A DNA stretch of 64,000 nt from Cyprinodon diabolis (lineage: Eukaryota > Chordata > Actinopteri > Cyprinodontiformes > Cyprinodontidae): contig CM060066.1 of assembly GCA_030533445.1 (NCBI GenBank), positions 39,747,235 through 39,811,234 on the forward strand. Reading direction: 5' to 3'. Shown in pieces: positions 54,970-64,000 of the stretch (position 1 is its first letter; each line of letters opens with the position of its first letter). The position numbers were made by a program, and so were the translations under genes. The notes below the pieces were generated by a model. That model was not told the origin of the DNA and did not search any database. It saw only the letters and a list, made by a program, of their open reading frames with translations.

Positions 54970-55835
54970 TTAAATGATCATCCTCTGCCAAGAGGTTATG
55001 CTAAACCTTCTTTAATTTCTACCAAAAGACATCTCTAAATTATATCCAAAGAAAATATTCCATTGCATACTGTTTATCTTTGCATAGAGAGCCAGGTGAA
55101 AAGGTACATAGATCTTTGAATATTTCTCTCTCTTAGTTCTCGTTTCTATCTATTCAAATATGATGTGTTTCCTTGTATTGTCATTAAAACATTTTCTCAG
55201 TTTCCTTTAAATTTTTCAACATTTTAGTTAACATATTCATTCAATTTAAGTCTGAATTTCCATGACATTACAAGGCAATTATGTAGGTTCTCTCTGTATT
55301 TTTTTTTTTATATCAAAACCTTGTGAATTTAAATCTACTTTGACCCCTGAGCAGTGGTAACTAAGGGGGGAATTCTCAGAAATTAAGCCAAATTGCCAAA
55401 GTAGAAAGAAGAATTTTTTTGTTATTTGCTTTTTTGAAATAATGAAGATTGATTGATCTGTGTGCAATCCAAAATTCATAGTAGATCAGGAAGTGTTTGC
55501 ATTGGGATGAAAACCTTATATGTTTAAAACCATTACTTTATTGTATATTTTGCTAGCTGGTCTGTCTGCTATATTAACCAGTATGATGTATTGAACTTGA
55601 TCTGCTATTTTCACAGCCTTTGTGAGATACATTTTTATAAAGTAGGGCATTCATTCATAAAAATTTTTTTAATTTTTTTATTCTATAAATCAAAGTTTTC
55701 TTCCCAATAGCAATGACGAACTGCATGGCAGCATTCTATACCCAGCTATTGTAGTATCTAGGCAAGAGCTTTAGTCTGGTAAAGAATCTGGTTGTTATTA
55801 GGAATTTTACTTTCTTTTTCACAACAAAATAAAAC
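54970..55835. other. AT-rich spacer, nothing recognised
   Basis: No motif-bearing frame or terminal repeats found. Confidence 0.5.
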
Positions 55836-55837
55836 TG

Positions 55838-55990
55838 CAATAAAACTGACTAATACTAGACTAAAACCTTTTTAAATTTTAGTCGACTAAAACTGACTAA
55901 AACCATCACATATCGTAATGACTAAAATGCGACTAAGACCAGTAATAGTTTTCGTCCAGGGGACTAAGACTAACAATAAATCTAACATGT
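55838..55990 (+). repeat. Degenerate GACTAAAACT-type repeat
   Basis: Repeated GACTAAAA/ACTAAAAC units occur, including the palindrome TTTTAGTCGACTAAAA (about 55879). A similar motif is common in fish repeats; the class is not assigned. Confidence 0.55.
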
Positions 55991-56489
55991 CTGTAAAAAT
56001 CAACATTGTCCACAATTTAATGTTTCACCCAATTATAGGAAACACAGCAGACCCACGCTGATGTGTGTTCCTGTGTTCCTAAGGGCACAAAAAGCCTATA
56101 ATTATGTTATATGAGAAATTTTATGTTATGCAATTCACTTTGTGCAACCAGTTTTGCCTGTGGTTATAGCTCTGAAGTTTGCCCAAATGACATAAGTCAG
56201 AAATTAAGAACTGCACTTACCCAGCAGAGCAGGCTTGTCATGTAAACAAGGAGCCGTGGGAGAGCTTCAGTGGTTTATTGGCAAGGCACTATAGGGAACA
56301 TGGTCTTAGAGGATAAATAGAATAAGTGAGGTTGATGCTGCGCACACTCTGGGTTTTACCTTGTCTTTCCCTCTCCTTGGGGTGATTTTGTGGGCAATTA
56401 ATGATTCTGACCCCAGGGGTGAAGGTGGGAATTAACATTTTCTAGGAAGCTCTCCATGCGTTATTTGAGTTTTTTGTCAACCTGAGTCT

Positions 56490-56930
56490 TAACATTGTTG
56501 TGTTGTCGTTGCCTCTCGGCAGAAGGTCATCCAGCAGACTTGATGTTTTGGACCTTCTCCCCCTGGAAGGATTGTCTGAGTTTCAAACTGAGCAGGGGAT
56601 TTATCTCCACAAGAAACAGTTCAAGAACCATTGAAAATCTAAGTGGCAGTCAGCTCCTCCGTTCCTCAAGGAAACATCTCAACCTGGGTAAACCCTGTCC
56701 GCCCTCCAACGAGCAACTCAATTACTGGAATAACCCACACCGACTGGATTCAGAGAAAGACACCTTTTACTAGAAACTTCCGGTTTGCCAGTGTTCAGTG
56801 CAGCACTGGACCCATCTCTACCAGCTCTCAATAAACCAGTTAAACCTTCCCTTGGTCTCTCTGTTTGGTTTCCTGCATCTGGGTCAGATCTTAGAATTAA
56901 ATCATGAAATCATGATGTTAGAGTAAGTTG
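56490..56930 (+). mobile_element. Gypsy-like LTR fragment (3' part)
   Basis: CAGCTCTCAATAAACCAGTTAAACC followed by TTTCCTGCATCTGGGTCAGA and AAATCATGA resembles the R-U5 part of fish Gypsy LTRs (signal AATAAA about 56830). The left boundary and duplication are not found. Overlapping frames are not genes. Confidence 0.45.
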
Positions 56931-57065
56931 TTCATTTGATATCTGATAGATTTACCTACATTTAATCTATATTTCCAGTGCGATGTTAAGTGGTCCATTA
57001 TTCTTGGATTGATTGCTTTTGTCTCCAGCTACTGGAGGAATGCTGCTGGAGGAATCTGTGATGTT

Positions 57066-57665
57066 TCCCTCAATTGAGTGACTCCCCTCACCGAGGAAAC
57101 ACCATCTGATCATCATCATGATTATTTCTTCTTTATTAGGTATGTAACATTTGTTGTCTTACTGTATGAAGCCTGTTTCCAGTGCTAGAACTGCATCTTA
57201 TTGTTTGAGCTCCATTGGTAATAAATATTGTGTGATTCTAAAATGTCAATGTTTAAACAATAGATTATTCATGTAATTATTTAATTAGTTTTTCATTGGC
57301 AAACGATTGTTGTGTAAACCGTAAGGATGTAATGTGTATGTAGCCTACTAGCAAAGTCTTTTGGTGTTTGCCAAACCACTGCAAATACACCAAGTGGTTA
57401 CACTGTTCTGGTCAACTTGATTCAATGTAATTATATCTTTTACACTTGTTTATTTAATGTTTAGATAACAAGTGATTGATTTTGTAAAAATTTTGTTATC
57501 CAAAGAAAATATCGGTTTTGTATGTAAGCAAATGGCAATGTGGAGTTTATGGGAAAGATTATATTTTGCAAAGAGGGTATGTGTGTTCATTCTGCATTGA
57601 GTAAATCCCCTAACTGAAGTAACACCATCTGATCAAAGTTGTGATTATTTGTTCTTTAGCAGCTA
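57066..57665 (+). repeat. Imperfect direct repeat of about 60 bp (57066 and 57594)
   Basis: Both copies contain AACACCATCTGATCA followed by a TGATTATTT.TTCTTTA stretch, with about 530 bp between starts. Just after the second copy come GAGTGCAACA (57676-57685) and TTTTGGAGGCACCTCTGGGA, which could be an LTR end and a primer-binding site for the gag relic that follows. Confidence 0.5.
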
Positions 57666-57996
57666 CCACATCCAGGAGTGCAACATTTTGGAGGCACCTC
57701 TGGGATTACTCCTCTGATGTCCGGTATCCACAGCCTGGTGACTGAATTCTGATGCAGCTAAATCCCCCACAACATAACCCAGGAGGTTGTTGCTGTGCAA
57801 TGAGAGCTTGAAGTTGGAGGTTGTGTACCTGTTACCTGATCATCGGGAGCATTAAAGACCATCCAGTTCAAAGCTATGTCGTGTGCAGACCCCAAAGATA
57901 GCCTTGGAAGTATTACAGAAAGAAGTAGCAGTAGGGGAACTACATACCCTAGGGTGACCATATTTTCATTTGGGAAAACCAGGACACCTTGGAGCA

Positions 57997-58042
57997 GGGG
58001 GTGGGGGGGGGTGGGGGGGGGGGGGGGTGGGGGGTGGGGGGT
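57997..58042 (+). repeat. Long G-rich tract (potential G-quadruplex)
   Basis: Runs of 6 to 14 G separated by single T, within the hAT element. It could form stacked quadruplexes, and it is also a likely place for assembly or sequencing error. Confidence 0.8.
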
Positions 58043-58047
58043 ATATA

Positions 58048-58091
58048 TGTAGATATAGACAAATATATATATATATTTGTCTATATCTACA
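58048..58091. repeat. Perfect 44-bp palindrome
   Basis: TGTAGATATAGACAAATA, a central TA repeat, then TATTTGTCTATATCTACA. It can extrude as a cruciform or form an RNA hairpin. Confidence 0.9.
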
Positions 58092-58433
58092 GTTGATTTT
58101 TTAAAAATGCTTTTCAGTAAAAGTCAACAGCAATAACTCCAATAACAAACGATAATTTTATTCAAAATGTATTTATTAAAAATGCTTAACAATTCCTGTA
58201 ATGAATGAATAGCACAATTAAAGAAATAATGTCTCATCTAAACATCCCTCACTTAACAATAAAAGTTAACAATAACTCTCAACTCCCAATAACACATGAT
58301 ACTCAGCCTCAGCAATGAACGAAATAATGTCTGTTTTGTAGGCTATTGGGAAAAAAATTAACAAATGAGCTTATTAACAAAAAATACCTCTTGTGTAGCA
58401 AAAATAACTCAAAATGTACCAAAAACGAACAAA

Positions 58434-58531
58434 CATATCAATAGACTATCTTTACTTTCGGTGTCCAATGGAGGTGCAAGGAATCTGAAAAGCCACCTGG
58501 ACACCGAAAGTAAAGATAGTCTATTGATATG
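58434..58531. repeat. Perfect 33-bp inverted repeat with 32-base loop
   Basis: Arms 58434-58466 and 58499-58531 are exact complements (left arm starts CATATCAATAGACTATC). The loop has a further 5-bp inner pairing (AGGTG/CACCT). The size is similar to a microRNA precursor; expression is unknown. Confidence 0.92.
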
Positions 58532-59881
58532 ATATGAGACATATGTGCCTGCTTTGCACACTGTGCACAAGGCCTCCCGTTTGTCTCGACCCGGTCTGAA
58601 AGCGGGGAAACTCTTTTGTAAATCATAGGTAAACATACATTTGCGCTTTTGCATGTTGTTGGCGTACTGACAGCCACGCTATCTATTTTCTGATTAAGAA
58701 CAGGGCTGCCCGCACTGACACGGCTCAGGGATTACGTCACACGCAGCATCGTCCGGGAAATACGGACGTTTGGTCACCCTAACATACCCTGACTAGAGAA
58801 CATCTTGCAGTTTGTGATTTTCTTGATATATCTAGGGACCAAAGAGGAACTAAAACAAAATGTGTGACTGAGTTAGAGGATGGTGGTATGTCTACATTAT
58901 TGCATCTAAAAGACAAAAATTACAGATTTCACCTCTTAGATTGATGATGCAATGTGGCAAGATGATGGTGGATAAAACATAGCTGAACCAGGAGGAGCTG
59001 AGGAACACAGAACAATGGGAGAAAATAAGGAATAAATGATTGAACAGACAACTGCAACTACAAACAGAGCTCATGATTCACACAACCTACAGAAAATAAC
59101 CACAACATGACCCATACTGTTCTCCGGCAACATTCAGCAGCTGAGTCCATTCTGGAGTAAATACAGTACGTTATAGTTTTGGGGAGGATAAGAGAGCACA
59201 CCAGATTGAAAATTTATTAAGTCTATGTTATGTAGAAAAAGTGGATGCAGTACTCAACGATTTTTTCTCCAGGCTCACAGCTCCACGGTTATTTGAAAGG
59301 GAAACCACACTTAATTTTCCCGGTAGTTAGATGTATCCTACGATCCCTTTTTCAAGAAAAGAGTGCCACAGTTATCATATGAGGCACAGAGAAGCAAAGA
59401 AACCCCAGAGCTTCCCCATGCCAGTCCTAGATCTCAGACAGAAAGTAGTATTTACTCCCCAAGAGTCAGAATCAGGGCTCAAATATGACTGAGCTCTAGT
59501 ACAAAACATCTGTTTGCACACTGTGTTCACTGGCTTCCACAATGACAGTATCAGTAAAGACATGCAGCCCCTTTTGCTAGATCCAGACACCCCAGATGAG
59601 GCTTTGTTAGAAGGGTTAAACATTGCCTGTGCTACTGAGGCTGAAAAGAATTAAAGGAAGTCTTGCACCTCAGTTGAGTGTATATGTTGTGTACTCAGAA
59701 GATATGCAAACTCAAAAGGGCTCAGGGAAATAGACCAAAACAAAGATTACACCTGAACTTATGACTGAGATTGAAGAAGTTAAGACAGGCTTAGCTTCTC
59801 TTAAAACTTTGAGTGCAGATATAGCCCAAATTAAAGAAATATTGAAGTAGCCTGGGCACCATCCATATCTACAAACACCAC

Positions 59882-60005
59882 CTAAGCTTTCCGCAACAGA
59901 AAATCCCAATCACCCACTCCACCACAGCAGTTATACAACAAAACTAAGCTTTCCACAACAGAAAATCCCAATCACCCACTCCACCACAGCAGTTCTACAA
60001 CAAAC
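59882..60005 (+). repeat. 62-bp tandem duplication in the gag relic
   Basis: Copies 59882-59943 and 59944-60005 differ at only a couple of positions (CCGCAAC/CCACAAC, TTATAC/TTCTAC). They lie in the Pro/His-rich part of the gag relic. Confidence 0.9.
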
Positions 60006-60239
60006 AATGGTAGCCCTAAGCACCTACTCCAATGCTCCCTCACCATGTACCGAATATGCAGACTAACCCCTTTGACTCACCCCATGCCCCACAGATATGT
60101 TTTGCCTGTCAGTATATGGGCCCGGTGTATGCATTGCTACCGACGTGAAAGTGGAGAACTTCCAAGCTGTTTATAGAGCCAGAGGTGTTAGACATGATAG
60201 GGACGTTCCTTCACACAGTAGTGTGAAAGAACTCGATAC

Positions 60240-60560
60240 TCCCACTGCAGACTGGGAGTATAGAGTTGTCTAGTTTTTCCTTTTTGATAAAGCTTATAGT
60301 TAGAATGGCTCAGGTTATCCTGAGCTATCTCTACAGTTATGCTGCTATAGGCTTAGACTGCTGAAGGGATCCTTTTTCATAATTCTCCTTCATTCTATCT
60401 CTATTCTCCCACTCTACAGAATATGTTAGTTCAATCTCTAATGCTAGGCTATCTCTGCTTTTTCTCATAGTAGCTTTATCTGGTCTGTTCCTGTTGGGCT
60501 GTGATACCATCCTAAAGAAAAATATTAGCTGTGCTGCTGCCATCAACACCTTTGTTTATA
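60240..60560 (+). mobile_element. L2-like LINE 3' noncoding fragment
   Basis: GATAAAGCTTATAGTTAGAATGGCTCAGG, GTTATGCTGCTATAGGCTTAG and later CTGTTCCTGTTGGGCTGTGA form a block shared in part with 45590-45835. Confidence 0.5.
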
Positions 60561-60924
60561 GATGTTTGAGCTTAGCCTGTTTTTCAGTTTAGTCCTGTGT
60601 CTCTGACTGTGAGTGGCTGGATGTGCATTTTTTATCCTCTGACATGGGAGTGGGCTCGGAGCTCATCTGACTGCTGTGTGTTTTCTGGACGCAAATGGTC
60701 TGGTCTGAGATACTGCACGGACTCATTGAATGGGGCTTTTCTTTACAGCTGCGCCGGTTCTTCTTTTTTATATATCCATTTTAATAACTTTTCAAAATTT
60801 GTCTGAGTCAAATGTAGGAAATTGTTTTAAATGTGTGTGCAAAATTTATTCAGAAAAAATCTGCACAGAGCTGCCCACCCTGCGCAGTTGAAGGCTTTAT
60901 ATGTGATGAGCCAATGTGATGACA

Positions 60925-61035
60925 TTGCTGGTGTCTGATTGAGTTTTCTTTGCAATCAAAGGGTTGATAGTTCAAGCCCCAGCTCTGGCAATCAATGTTG
61001 TTGTGTCTTTGGGAGATCTCACCATCTTTGTCAGA
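60925..61035 (+). repeat. tRNA-derived SINE-like fragment
   Basis: A B-box-like GTTGATAGTTCAAGCCCC (about 60964) is preceded by a weak A box and followed by TGTGTCTTTGGGAGAT. Degenerate; not a tRNA gene. Confidence 0.4.
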
Positions 61036-61309
61036 AAAAGCAAATTAGTTAAATAAACCTTGATGAAATTATATTAGCCTCTCAAACAAAAAATATGCCT
61101 TTAAAATGGATAACTTTAATAAATATTGATTTGTTTGTATTCAATAGGATTGCATAGTGTTGGCGAGGCATTGAACCATTTGGTCAGATTGCTTCAACGT
61201 GAAAGTGCTTGTGCAACTTGGGCAATGATGAGTAAAATGAAGTTGTTATTAATTTTTATTCAGGAATTGTAATTTTTCAACAGTTTTTGGCTTAAATCTT
61301 TTCTTTTAT

Positions 61310-63560
61310 TTCAACAAAACTTCATCTGCCTTTGAAAACACTCGTTCACAAGGCACTGAAGATGCTTGCATGCATAAGAACACAAGTGCAAGTCTGCACA
61401 AACTGGGGTACTGGAGAATTTTCCGCCCTCCCTATACCAAAAGGGATTTTCCATTCGGCTTATGTTGGCCTTTGAAAGGTAGCGCTGGACTTTAACGGTG
61501 GCCTCTGCAGTCATATTTTGTGATTTTCTGGCCTCCATCACATTTGCATCTAAACGATACCAGAGCTTGCTACCTAAGAGAGAAAAGCAGATCTTAGCAA
61601 GAGTAATATGTATTAGAAATAACTGGTCACAAAACAAATACTAAAGCACCTCCATTTTTATAATGAGAAGTGAAATCCTGGGGTGTATTATCAAAGCTCA
61701 GTACAGAACTCATCACTGTGGCACATTCAGAGGTCAGCCTCTGAATTGCGTCAATGGCATTGGTGTGGCTGAAAAAAAAGTGATAATTTTTAATCTGGAA
61801 TCAAGGAGGGTAGCTAAAGCTAGGATGCTCATATTTTGTATCCATTGAAGCCTGTCCCATAGTTGCCTGATAAAGTGGTCTACAACTTTGAGGGAAGCTG
61901 GTGGTGCTGGTTTTGTCATCTCCTCCTGAAGGCTGTGCTCCAACATCTAAATAAGGGGAATGACTTTGGAGGCAGAAGCTGTCTCCTCTGCAGACAGCTC
62001 AACAGTAGCATCATAGAATGGACCAGCAAAGAAAGGAACCCTCTAACGATGTCGAACTCTTCAGATGTTAGGTTCAGAATGTCCGTTTGCAGACCACCTA
62101 ATGCTGCTCCAACTGGCTCCTTTAATTTAATCAGATGCTGCAGCATAAAGTATGGGCTGTTCCATCTGGTTTCCACCTCTTGTATCAGCTTCAGCTCTTG
62201 TAGCCCCAGATGATACTGTACTTGTGAAAGCTTCTTCTTTTAAATATACAGATAAAAGTCAAATCACTGTAGTAATAATATAAAACAATTACATTTGTGA
62301 TCAATGGTAATTACGGGAAAGAGCTTACCTTAGCAGTAGTGCTGCTTCTAAAGTAGACAACCAGCTTCCGTGCTTTGGCCTGGATGCCAGAGAGCACAGG
62401 GTGCTGGTCAAGGGACTTCTTCACCACCAGTTTCATTGTGTGGGCAATGCAAATATGATGCTGAAGCTTCAGTTGCCTCACAGAGGCAACCATATTAGGA
62501 GCACCATCAGTCACCATTCAGGTCATCTTGTTAGCTTTCCCCTACTCCTCCATCATGGATCTTTTCACACAAGTACATTTTCAGCAGTGTGTGGTTGGGG
62601 GAATGACTGCACTCCCAGCAGCACTACATCGAGCCCAGTTTGGTCATCCAGGAAATGGCATATTACAGACAGGTAGACATCCATGTTGATGGATGACTAC
62701 ATATTAGAAGTAAGGCTAACAGCTGCCGCCTTTCCTACTTTAGACTTTAGAGCCTTCTCTTTAGCAGACTCAAATGTTTCTTCTAGTCTAAAGTAAAAAT
62801 AAACATAGATCTAAATCATCAGGCAAACAAAGTACTCTTTTGTGTAATGAATGCATCCATATATACCTGCCAAGTTGGAAGAACATATTGATGATCCAAT
62901 TTGGCCATAAAATGCCCTGAATCCAACCCATTCACAATGCTGAAAGGTTGTGTATCCTTCACTACAAGGTCGGCCAAGAGCTTATCCAGCTCTTGCTTCC
63001 TGGTGGCTGGTTACAAAGCAATAAATACAGTGTCCATTACCTGTTTGGGTTATTGATTTACTCAATAAACAAAATACAATAAAGAAAAAATAGTGGTTAA
63101 GAATGCATATTATTCTAATAACTTACTATTCCTGGGTGTGGCTCCAGTTGCCTCTTTATTCTCATGCAGGTCACCATAGTGCGTCAGCATTGAGGAGGTG
63201 TTGTTATTGTATCCCCACTCCTTGGAACACAATAAACACTTCACCTATAAATACATTAAGAGTCAATGAATCTTATATAGGTTAGATTGAATACGTTTGT
63301 CTTACCTTAGTGGAAGAAATCAGGTCTAAATGTTCACACATAGTGACATCCTCCTCTTTCTTGCTAGCTCCATACCTATCCCCCCAATTATCTCCAAACA
63401 CTCTCCAAACTCCAGACACTCTCTAAACTACTCCAAACTCTATCTAAACACTCAACTGACCGCAAATCTCCTACAAACTCCCACATCTTGACTGAGTAGT
63501 TAGGCTGTTTAAATGCCTGTCGAAGTTCTCGCACAGTCCGAACCACTTCCTGAAGCGGTC
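61310..63560 (-). pseudogene. ZBED-type hAT transposase relic with several exons
   Basis: Minus strand, from the 5' side. A BED-finger exon (about 63243-63128; CLLC with HYGDLH) has acceptor TTTATAG and donor GTAAGTT. Next is an exon with ELDKLLADLVVKDTQPFSIV (about 63000-62870). Then comes LEETFESAKEKALKSKVG followed by a stop where Trp is usual, VICHFLDDQTGLD, and VTDGAPNMVASVRQLKLQHH (about 62790-62330). An exon from about 62180 to 61650 has ETRWNSPYFMLQHLIKLKEP, SEEFDIVRGFLSLL and NMSILALATLLDSRLK. The last exon (about 61570-61310) is the dimerisation region with RYLSKANISRMENPFWYREG. Several stops and frameshifts are present. Terminal repeats were not identified, so a decayed host-domesticated ZBED gene is a less likely alternative. 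Confidence 0.75.
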
Positions 63561-63764
63561 ACGTATCAGGGTAGAGAGGCTTCAGACATCATCAATTTTG
63601 GCCTCCCCTAAATGAATCATACACATAAGGGAAACGCCCCCTCCATTTCTTGACACACATCTCGAAGTCTCGGCTCATCTCATAACATCATTAGTATTGC
63701 TGTTACTGACTTAGGCAAACTGGGTAAAATTGTTGTCTTTGTTGTAAATTTAATCCCCTTTTCC

Positions 63765-63880
63765 CCTGCCTGTCACATGTTGATGTGCCCCTGGGCAAGG
63801 CCCCTAATTCTTAGTTGCCTATTAACTTGTATAATGGTGTATGAATATGTGCATTGATAAGTGTGATTGGGTTAATATGG
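63765..63880 (+). repeat. SINE body fragment
   Basis: TTGATGTGCCCCTGGGCAAGGC resembles the core of common fish SINEs. No pol III boxes remain. The remainder to 64000 shows nothing. Confidence 0.4.
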
Positions 63881-64000
63881 GTATCATGTAAATTATTTAA
63901 AGGATAAAACTTAAAAAGTTTCACTATTATTTTTGACAATCACATAGTGTTAGGTTTATTCAATGATGATTATAAAATTAATGTGTGCTTATGAAACATT

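Larger units (their letters stand above)
57950..58781. mobile_element. Non-autonomous hAT element (832 bp), duplication ACATACCC
   Basis: The ends TAGGGTGACCA (57950-57960) and TGGTCACCCTA (58771-58781) are exact inverted repeats. ACATACCC is present on both sides (57942-57949 and 58782-58789). It carries a G-rich tract, a 44-bp palindrome and a 33-bp inverted repeat, and no recognisable transposase. Minus-strand frames at 58409-58677 cross the inverted repeat and show no domain. It interrupts the Gypsy gag relic. Confidence 0.93.
57875..60200 (+). pseudogene. Old Gypsy gag relic, same lineage as the inner element, interrupted by hAT
   Basis: After the hAT, TELEDGGMSTLLHLKDK (about 58867-58920) parallels LEDEGLSTLLTIIDKMDE of the inner element gag. 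FTGFHNDSISKDMQPLL and DTPDEALLEGLNIACATEAE (about 59525-59640) parallel its MTGLQDDTIRTDLKPHL region. Downstream are a Pro/Ser/Gln-rich stretch with a 62-bp tandem duplication and a zinc-knuckle-like CFACQYMGPVYAL. Many stops and frameshifts are present. It looks like a distinct, much older Gypsy of this gag type. No pol was seen after 60200. Confidence 0.68.

Noticed and set aside
57758..57961. 67-aa minus-strand frame with a leader-like hydrophobic stretch
   Set aside because: It is antisense to the Gypsy leader and gag relic and crosses the hAT junction.
58434..58531. Annotated microRNA gene
   Set aside because: The hairpin is perfect, but there is no evidence of expression, so it is reported only as an inverted repeat.
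59882..60005. CRISPR-like repeat
   Set aside because: Only two adjacent copies with no spacer; it is a simple tandem duplication within a gag relic.

Overview
The window reads as intergenic or intronic DNA of a ray-finned (teleost) fish genome. The evidence is the mix of transposable elements: a two-gene PIF/Harbinger element, Tc1 relics, several hAT elements, Rex3/RTE-like and L2-like LINEs, jockey-superfamily LINEs, tRNA-derived SINEs and many Ty3/Gypsy LTR elements. I found no convincing host exon, rRNA gene, functional tRNA gene, CRISPR array or bacterial-type operon. Nearly every long open frame belongs to a mobile element.

Layout. 304-4637 is a Harbinger transposon with TAA target duplications, whose transposase (-) and MADF-BESS (+) genes have interdigitated exons. 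4.6-8.6 kb holds a SINE-like piece, a broken Tc1 element, a solo LTR (6632-6933) and LTR fragments. 8.9-11.4 kb is a long but internally deleted Rex3/RTE-like LINE. 12.6-17.4 kb carries scattered relics (Gypsy integrase, LINE tails, a Maverick-like integrase end). 17477-18130 is a solo LTR.

The centre, 18245-30277, is a nested pair of Gypsy elements. An older minus-strand element (207-bp LTRs, 4 differences) has its integrase reading frame split by a very young plus-strand element at 18912-26210 (346-bp LTRs, 1 difference). The young element has full-length gag and pol frames, with a single in-frame stop just before the reverse transcriptase YLDD box. It also has an 18-nt primer site matching tRNA-Val and a polypurine tract.

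30.3-39 kb contains two jockey-type LINEs in opposite orientation, a SINE and LTR pieces. 39-45.5 kb contains a small hAT with an 8-bp duplication, a 5'-truncated and internally deleted chromodomain Gypsy (-), and a second Gypsy pol relic (+). 46-56 kb has a SINE, a 1.2-kb hAT, Rex3-like, L2 and jockey fragments and another solo LTR. 57.5-60.2 kb is an old Gypsy gag relic of the same lineage as the young element, interrupted by an 832-bp hAT that carries a 33-bp perfect inverted repeat and a 44-bp palindrome. 61.3-63.6 kb is a multi-exon ZBED-type hAT transposase relic (-).

These genes do not form one pathway. Each set worked for its own element: transposase plus accessory DNA-binding protein in Harbinger; gag, protease, reverse transcriptase, RNase H and integrase in Gypsy; endonuclease and reverse transcriptase in LINEs. 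Almost all are now broken. The youngest Gypsy is the one element that may still be active or only just inactivated.
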